This document shows, piece by piece, positions 56,935 through 64,000 of a stretch of DNA of 64,000 bases. The DNA comes from Endomychus coccineus. Its lineage: Eukaryota; Arthropoda; Insecta; Coleoptera; Endomychidae. The notes beneath the pieces were generated by a model that had not been told where the DNA came from, did no database searches, and saw only the letters and a list, made by a program, of their open reading frames with translations. The DNA is taken from positions 232,219,771-232,283,770 of the forward strand of contig OY294067.1 in the NCBI GenBank assembly GCA_958510875.1, written 5' to 3'. The first letter of the stretch is position 1; each line of letters starts with the position of its first letter. A program made the translations under genes and the position numbers.

Positions 56935-57625
56935 CACTTTTCTATATAGAATACTACCGACCCGCCCCGGCTTTGCACAGGTGCAATGCTGGTACTAAGT
57001 ACACTATAGAAAAACTGTGAACGTTGTATATAAAAACATAGCGGCCCGCTCCGGCCGGTACCGCCGCAAACGCTACGTCCAGCAATTTTTAAATCTGTAA
57101 TATCTTCGGAAATATTCATTCAAATCATATGCTGTAAAGGGCCATATAGATCTATATTAAATCAGCAATGTATTTAAGGTATTTAATTGAATAAGGATTA
57201 ATGCTGTATTGGTTAAAACCGCATCGAAAATTAGCCATTATTTGTCGTAAAAAGTAAATGACAAAAAAATGGTATTGTGGGATAACCATAAGAGATAGAC
57301 ATATACCATCGCGAAGTTCTCTGTAGACCTTTTCAATGTGTACAATACTTAGTACATTATTTTGATATATCTCGTAGGGTTCAGCCTGCGTTTGCAATGT
57401 AATCGGAAAAAATGTAATTATTTACGACATCACATTAGAAACCTCAAAAATAACAGTATTTCTCCACTATTTAATGGATGTTATTATACATATAAATCTC
57501 CCTCTTCAATCACTCTATCTATTAAAAAAAACCGCATCAAAATCCGTTGCGTAGTTTTAAAGATTCAAGCATACATAGGGATATAGGGACAGAGCAAGCG
57601 ACTTTGTTTTATACTATGTAGTGAT
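56935..57625. repeat. GC-rich dispersed-repeat island
   Basis: 'cgacccgccccggctttgca' (56960) and 'cggcccgctccggccggtac' (57044) stand out in the AT-rich background. The 3' part (57520-57625) reads 'aaaccgcatcaaaatccgtt...tttaaagattcaagcataca...gcgactttgttttata'. I recognise both parts as belonging to a dispersed repeat common in insect genomes, but I cannot name its class. Confidence 0.45.
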
Positions 57626-58109
57626 TGAAAATATAATAATAGAATGTGTACTTTAAGTTACCAGAAGTTGCTATAATGGTGTAGAAATATTTTCACTTAA
57701 CTGGACTAATAAGTTGAAATTATTTGCCAGTAATTGGTGCATAATAGACCATTTTCAGTGGATAAGGGTGTTTGTTTTTTCTCCATGGCGTTATAGTAGT
57801 TTATTCACAGTGTGAACTCTTTAATAGTGATTAGCTTTTTCCAATAATACAAAACGCTACGTGACGCAATTAAGATCAATTTGCATGTGTACAAAGGCAA
57901 GGAAAATCAATCAGTTACAAAAACAAATTTTTAAATAATCTACTAACCTACAACTCGACTATCCTAGCTTGACCTCTGAATTTTGGATGCGCAGTAGCCT
58001 AAAGCTGGAGAGCTCAGTTTGAGCGGTGTTTACATCGACAAGTACAGTCCGTAGAGACAATTTTAATCTTGTGATATTTTGTGCGTTTTGAAAAGTTCTT
58101 AATTTTAAA

Positions 58110-59405
58110 ATGCCGTTTACAACTAAAGTGAAAAATAATGTATTAAGTGGACAAAGTGAGATAATAGGCAACATTTTAAATTTTATGCCAGCAGAAGCAG
58201 TATTTGGAGAAGTTACTATTCCTCTAGCAAAGGTATGTTGTTCTAACGTCTAATTTTAAAATGAAATAATTATTATGCTTCTGTGTTGTATCTATATAAA
58301 AGCTTTTGTTTTGGCCAGATTTTGATACTAACTTCTTTTATAGGTTTAAGAACGTGTTGCGCCAGCAACGGGCGTTTCCATTAGGAATATCCGACGAATA
58401 AAAAAATAATCGAAACAAATTGAAACGGGCCAGCCAACAACATTTTCAACCTCTGATAAAAAGAGAGAAAACAGAAAAGATTCAGCAATTTTGCGAAGAA
58501 CCATTATTAATCCTCACCACAGAAAATGCGGTCCCTACATTGAAGACTGTACATAAAAAATTCGTAGAAGATATTGGCTACCAAGGCTGCACAGAAACGC
58601 TGCTTAAAGAAATTCATAAAATTTGAATTTCCTGGAATAATGCGTCACTACCGATAAGAAGATCGCCCTATAATATACATGAACGAGACGTACATTCATT
58701 CATCTTCAGAAAGCTCACAAAAACTTATAGGCAAGGGACCTCGTATTATCATAGTCCACGCAGGTGGCGGAAATGTGTTTGTTCCTAATGAAACTTACAA
58801 AAAGTGGGTTTCGGAGAAACTCATTCTCAATTTGCAAATAAAAAATGGTAACTGACAACGCCCCGCCCCATACCATAAAAACAAGTGGAAAAATCGTGTA
58901 AACATCATTATCAAGGAAAGCGGAAATGCAAGAATGGTTGCGGGTTAGACGTATACCTTTTGGTAATAAAATGTTGAACTTGTGTTGAAACTTTACAACC
59001 TAATAAAAACCCAAAAACCAAAGTACAAAAGATATGAAATTGACACACTTTTTGACGCAAAAGGTCACGACCATATCATTCGGATCTGAATTCCATTGAG
59101 CTGGTTTCGGCTGAAATGAAAGAATATGTCGGGAGAAAAAAAACGTGAATTTTAATTGTAACCAGGTCTTTAAATAATATGATAACTTTTTCAAAGAATT
59201 CTCAGTCGACAAATGGAAATCTCGGTGTGAGCGAGCAAAACGGTTAGGGAAAGAATATATTTCGAAGGAACCAACAATAATAGATACAGTTGAAGGGTTC
59301 ATTATTAGGTTGGGAAAAAATGATAGTGATACTGATACAGAAAGTGATGGAGCTGATGATGACGTAGAAGAAACCGATTTGACTGGAATAGAGAAATTAA
59401 AGTAA
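58110..59405 (+). pseudogene. Transposase-derived gene with N-terminal intron, decayed (locus 3)
   Basis: Exon 1 (58110-58232) encodes 41 residues starting MPFTTKVKNNVLSGQSEIIG and ending ...TIPLAK. The intron at 58233-58343 (111 bp, gtatgt...tatag) joins in phase to exon 2, V-stop-ERVAPATGVSIRNIRRIKK, a helix-turn-helix in which TAA replaces an expected Gln codon. Further pieces in changing frames are 58444-58626 (VPTLKTVHKKFVEDIGYQGC); IIYMNETYIHSSSE with Asn where the first catalytic Asp is expected; LIGKGPRIIIVHAGGGNVFV; VTDNAPPHTIK (second Asp); and the C-terminus DKWKSRCERAKRLGKEYISK, TVEGFIIRLGKNDSDTDTES, DGADDDVEET to TAA (59403-59405). The domain order covers a whole gene. Stops, frameshifts and the Asp-to-Asn change show it is dead. 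No TIRs were found. Confidence 0.7.
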
Positions 59406-59409
59406 GATG

Positions 59410-60430
59410 ATGGTGCTCAAAACCTACGTTCGTTTGTAAATTTTCTATGTAAATGTGTTTTAAAATATTATTTGGAATTATAATAATAAAAACAAATTTT
59501 AAGTCATTTCAATTGAATGAAAGTGATTCAAATTTTTCAAACCTCTTTCTAGAAACCCAACACTTTTTTCTCCACTAGAAAACTTAAATATTTTAAATAT
59601 AATTACGAAGTGAATAAAACTTAATTTATTAGAATCTATAGAAATATTCAAACAATAATTCTTCAAACAATCTACTTAACGAGCAACTAGATTTAGGAAA
59701 TTCCAATCCTTAGAAATTGAGAATAATAGTTACACGGACTATACATTCGAGGAACTTGCCGTTATATGTCCCTGTTGCACAGTGGCTCTTTCAGTCTTTC
59801 TTCCGCGCATCTCAAAGGCCAAACTAGAATGGTCGAGCTGTAGTATTCCCAAAAATATATAAAAATTCAACAAGCTAGCGATAACGTTTTGAACCTAACG
59901 CTATCGGATGTAATAAAATATGAAGACAATGTCTAACCGGATGGGCTAACATTGCGGTTGTAGCATCAACATTGAATTCGGTATATCAAGTGTTATGCGC
60001 TCGCTTCTAGGGGCGTTTGATAGCTGGACGAATAAGGATAAAATTATTCGTCCGGTTACTGGATGAATAGACACATTTTAAATAAATAGGAAATAACACC
60101 GAACATTTTGCTTCATCTGTGGCGGAGCTAGTCACTCACTCCGTTTCAACTATGTTCCCAATAATATCCCAGGAACAAGAATAATACACTCCACGTTTTA
60201 TTTCAATTATTATTTTATTGTTTCTAAAGGAATCGGTTAACTTGTGTCTAGTTAATGAGAATGTGAATATATTCTGAATCTTTCTGTCATCTTAGATAAC
60301 ATATAATTTTGGGTCGCGAAAATGGGCATTTGGCGAATAATTGTAATGAGAGTATTTAGCATTGTTATACATCAGAATCTCAAGTAGGGGATGAGATACC
60401 CAAATAATCTGTGGCATATTTGGGCTGTTC
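59410..60430. other. AT-rich stretch, no gene recognised
   Basis: No motif or repeat partner was recognised. A polyadenylation-like 'aataata' follows the 59405 stop within 80 bp. Confidence 0.35.
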
Positions 60431-60690
60431 AATTGCATACGTGGAGATGTTTTTTACGCAGTGTGAACATGAGCTAGCTCATCGTCCAGCCCTGGCTTCT
60501 CTTAGGGTGCAAGTCCTTGGGAGCACTGAGACCACCTGAGGCAATAAGAAACATCTGTCTAAGCAACATTTTTGCCTTTGGCGTTGCTTTAGACTTGCGG
60601 GGCCGAGTGTTGTTTTGAGGGGTGCACAATTGATCAAATCAAAAGGTCCAAGTGCACTGGACTTGCCCGCTCAAAATTTGAAGAAAGTGA
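60430..60690 (+). pseudogene. LINE 3' tail related to the 29.8-30.4 kb copy
   Basis: The plus-strand frame has HRPALASLRVQVLGSTE, matching 'ECPALASVRLPRQ' of the other copy. The 3' end 'ggggtgcacaattgatc...ggtccaagtgcactggactt' matches its 3' UTR ('ggggcgcacaatggaccc...gatctaagtgctccgaactt'). The RNase H and Cys motif are mostly lost. It is the same LINE family, more decayed, in opposite orientation. Confidence 0.6.
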
Positions 60691-61299
60691 AATTAATTAT
60701 TATGAGAAAAGTCTAATTCAAAGTAAACTCAAATTTTAAATTTACAACTGATGACTGGATAAGAAGATTCAACATCGATTCAATGAAACGGTACATGCTC
60801 ATTTTCCTTTATTTCAAAGCTAAATTTGGCAGTTCTTTATTTTCAGACCATTGCAAAAGTCGGAAAAGTCCTTTAACATGTCTTGATCGTTCCACTCATT
60901 GATATATGTTTCATATCGAGCACTATATTTGTGTGTATGTTCTCCAGGATGGTTTCATCTAGTAGGAAGGAACTTCATTAGATGAAATAGTTGGTTGGAC
61001 AAAACTAAGGGAAGTGCATGATCAGTAACTATGGAAAAACTAAAAGTGAGCAATTAGGTTTTGTGAATGAGTCTTCCTTGATATGAGAACCTGCGACATG
61101 TGTGAAGCTAACCAGAGTGTTTTCTAACATGAAAGCTTTTTTCTCTATGTATTGAAGACATTCATTGCTTTCCTCATTCAGGATCGTTTGGAAAACGGAA
61201 TGTAGAAGCTAGTGTGAAACCACTTACTGTTAATTTGAAAATTCTGAACATACTTCGTTTTACTTAATACTGTAATTCTATTTGAAAAATTGAAAATGG

Positions 61300-62360
61300 A
61301 TGTCAAAAATACCACTTGAAACGAGACTTCCGCACAATATAGTTCCTATTCACTTTAGAGTGATTGGCAAATTTTCAAATTCATACGACCAATAGAATCA
61401 GCCCAATTGACTCCACAGTGACACCCAGAGATCATCTCAAAAATAGTCTAGATCGATTCAAAAATTATTCAAAACGGAGGTATCCACGAAAATTCGGAAA
61501 ACTTTTTTTCCCCGATTTAAATACTTCCCCAATACTACGTATAGTGAGAGATGAAAAAATGAAAAGAATGTATGTAGAAAACACTTATTTATAGTTATTG
61601 AGGAAAATTTCGCTAATAATGCATTATAACTGTCCAAAATAACGTGGGTAAACACAAGACCACACTCTTCAGTACTCCGGCCTGTTATTAGAGTGGGCTT
61701 TGTCACAATGAGTCAGAAAGAGATTCACTCTGACCGATACCGGATTGTGACGTGAAGCCGTCTTCGTTTACGGCGTTTCAGCACGAAGGTATTTAATTTG
61801 AAATTCTCTATTTATTTTCACGGGATATCTCTTTTCAATTGACTTTCCACAAACTGAGAAATTCAAGAAAAGGATAAAAAAGTGCAACTTCCTCATTGGG
61901 TTGGTTAGAAACGCGTTTGCCGATTTTTTGTATTGTGTTTTTTATTTCTAATCATGAATATATTCTTTGTAATCAATATTCAGGGAAGTAGTTGTCTGAA
62001 AATTATATCCGTTTCTTATGTCAGCACATGAATGTAATCTGGTTAATGAATTTAATTTACATATGTGTTTAGTATCTAAACGTTGAGCAATTAATGCTTT
62101 CCCTCTATTTGTCAGAGCTATTTGTATTTGTTCGACATACTTTTACTCCCTTCATTATACCTAGTATATAGTGTAGGGAATTCCGAATTTTTTCGGATAC
62201 ATCTGTTTTGAATATTTCTGAATCGAGCGTAACCAACTGTGGAGACTATTGCGCGGTACCTATTGGTCGTATGAATTCGAAATTTACGGATTGCTTTAAA
62301 GTGGTGAAAATAGAAAATGTATCGTTTTTGAGCGCGGTAGCTCTGTAATTCCGACATCCA
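61300..62360. repeat. Foldback element with ~250-bp diverged inverted repeats
   Basis: The plus-strand block 61364-61594 and the inverse of 62118-62357 share 'aaattcatacgaccaatag', 'ctccacagt', 'tcga.tcaaaaat.ttcaaaac' and 'cggaggtatcc.aaaaattcgg'-type text in the same order. A frame across each (FQIHTTNRI, FRIHTTNRY) reflects the shared sequence but carries no known motif. It is probably a TIR pair of a non-autonomous element about 1 kb long. Confidence 0.55.
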
Positions 62361-62717
62361 TTTTTATTGCTTTTAATACAATTATGCTATTTTATCTAGC
62401 CATAAAGACAACCGTGTTTTTCTGGCTATAAATATATATCACACGTACATATTCAACCTGCAGAAGTGTCCGAAATTCTCATTTTAAGTTTCAAGTGACG
62501 TCATCAATGTGACGTCCTGATCTATTTTGTGTCTTTGTTATGTGCAAGAGGTCTTAGTCTTCTTGATTTTCTGATAATATTTTGATCGTTCATGTGACAG
62601 AAAATGTCAGTATAAAATAAGGTTATATTACAGTCGAATTGAGAAAGTCAACCTGATAGCAGGTGTCAGTATGAAACATAGAGTTATGAAATACAATAAG
62701 TGGTTCATTTGAATGAC
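62361..62717. other. AT-rich stretch, no gene recognised
   Basis: No feature supported by motif or repeat was seen. Confidence 0.35.
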
Positions 62718-62774
62718 ATAAAAGACGTTATATTATAATCTATGTTACATAGATTATAATATAACGTCTTTTAT
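62718..62774. repeat. Perfect hairpin, 27-bp arms, 3-nt loop
   Basis: 'ataaaagacgttatattata' plus 'atctatg' at 62718-62744 is exactly inverted at 62748-62774, around the loop 'tta'. It is isolated from other inverted repeats and sits just upstream of a dispersed segment (62787-62860) shared with 2047-2114. Confidence 0.9.
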
Positions 62775-64000
62775 TAGCGGATTTTGAATCATTTCCAATA
62801 TACTTCAAGTTCCTACAATGGCAAAAGTGAGGGAAGTCACGTGATCAGTTGATCACGGCTTTTTTATATTTATATATTGTGAAAACAGACCACTTATTCC
62901 CCAACTTTCGAACTATGCGAACGACACATACTATGTTGGACCTGCTGAATGAATTCGTATTTTCAGGTATTGTTCTTTTGTTCGAATATGTGCCAACAGA
63001 TAATATACTCGAGGGATTTCTCGGGACAAGTTATTTATTGGTTGTAACATCCGATTCGTTCAAAGCCAGGAACATTCAGAATCAATTATTCACCCCGCTA
63101 TTCACTCTAAAAGCTCTCATAAAATTATCTTTCACTCATTCGTTTTATTTCAGCAGAATTTATTAAAGTAAAAGCTGAGAATTAATTAAAATTATTACAT
63201 AGAACATAATGTGTTTCATATTATTATTAGGACAAAATTAAATTTTCACACGAATTCAATTAAGTTATAGTCCAAATGAAAAGGCACCTAACATACGGTC
63301 ATGCATCCAAGCTAACATTCCTGACTTAATATGAGGATAACTTTATTGATTTTTTTGTAAATGTATGTACAATTTGCGGAGGGTAGCAAACCTAGTGTGG
63401 AAATGTGAAGTTTTCGATGATTTTTGGAATTCGGGTTGTTATATTCCGATTTAGTGGATAAGGAAGTTTGTAGCTTAGTTTTATTTACCAGTGATCGTCA
63501 TCCTCAGATCTAGTTCATGCCAGTCCTGCAGTTACCACCTATAATGATTTGCAACACTCTGGCGTATTGTCGCTGTTTTGTGACGCGGTCAAACTAGGAA
63601 TCAATATTATTCAAGATATTGTAAATGGTAAAGAATTCGAAATCGAAATTTTACCGTTTCTATGTCACCATCTTTTTATGGTTATTATTAAATCAGTTGA
63701 TGGTGGGGGTATATGGTAATGACTACCTATACAGTTTTACTTAAAATCCGGACCTTTTCATAACTCCGGAACCGGGTGACCCCCTCCCCTCTATGTAGGT
63801 TCTATGTTTACCACACACGAACATCCTCAGAATGAGTTAACTGCAGGCAACAAACACATAATTCTTCAGGTACCATGTTAAAAGTATGTTATTATAAATA
63901 TGGTGGGCATGGCACATTGTGTAATTGTATATTCCATTCATAAATATCCATCGAAATACGTTATTTTTCTGGTCAATATTCTACAATGATTTAACCATAT
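62775..64000. other. AT-rich stretch with one dispersed segment, no gene recognised
   Basis: 62787-62860 repeats 2047-2114 in the same orientation. The frame at 62849-63166 has no recognised motif. No RNA gene was seen. Confidence 0.4.

Noticed and set aside
1..64000. A prokaryotic or viral defence system or gene cluster
   Set aside because: Base composition, GT-AG introns, LINEs, PLEs and the lack of closely packed ORFs show eukaryotic repetitive DNA; no such cluster is present.

Overview
The window is AT-rich eukaryotic DNA with no operons, no bacterial-type genes and no intact host gene that I can recognise. Its contents are typical of an arthropod, most likely insect, genome: Penelope-like elements (PLEs), BEL/Pao, Jockey/CR1-type LINEs, hAT, MULE and Tc1/mariner elements, long (TA)n tracts and foldback repeats. 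I cannot name the species. Nearly everything identifiable is a mobile element or its remains, often nested. Only one transposable-element gene has a full uninterrupted reading frame: a 357-residue Tc1/mariner-superfamily transposase at 45420-46493, inside near-perfect 101-bp terminal repeats.

Layout. 0.7-5.2 kb: ~115-bp and ~140-bp tandem repeats and a minus-strand LINE remnant. 7.7-9.5 kb: a perfect 131-bp-arm palindrome carrying hammerhead-ribozyme-like motifs in both orientations between (TA)n tracts, then the 3' end of a minus-strand PLE. 10.6-14.6 kb: a BEL/Pao retrotransposon with short LTRs whose gag is split by a hAT element with a perfect 8-bp target duplication. 14.75-16.49 kb: a long-TIR element holding the 3' end of a CXC-type cysteine-rich gene. 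18.4-23.6 kb: a TA-flanked element with ~165-bp TIRs and four ~140-bp minisatellite units, whose left TIR is interrupted by a ~4-kb head-to-head palindrome of two PLE copies. 23.8-35.9 kb: three foldback PLE remnants (two interrupted by a LINE end and a mariner), a TIR element with a hAT inside it, LINE pieces and a second copy of the 11.6-kb hAT. 36.1-37.3 kb: BEL integrase and LINE RT remnants. 40.1-42.3 kb: a foldback repeat interrupted by a MULE with a 9-bp target duplication. 43.6-46.9 kb: LINE RT and the intact Tc1-like element. 48.9-54.0 kb: a hAT gene split by 2.1 kb, and a decayed transposon-type family copy. 58.1-59.4 kb: a decayed intron-bearing transposase-like gene. 60.4-62.8 kb: a LINE 3' end, a foldback pair and a 27-bp-arm hairpin.

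Most interesting. (1) Both arms of the PLE palindrome carry the same frameshift and the same stop, so the dead sequence was duplicated, or the arms have been homogenised. (2) PLE-associated motifs fit the minimal hammerhead core with compensatory changes in two stems and a self-complementary stem III (ACGU or AGCU). (3) Three loci (42.7, 50.1-50.8 and 58.1-59.4 kb) belong to a transposase-derived family; two have GT-AG introns that preserve the reading frame, with the N-terminal intron shifted by three codons between copies.
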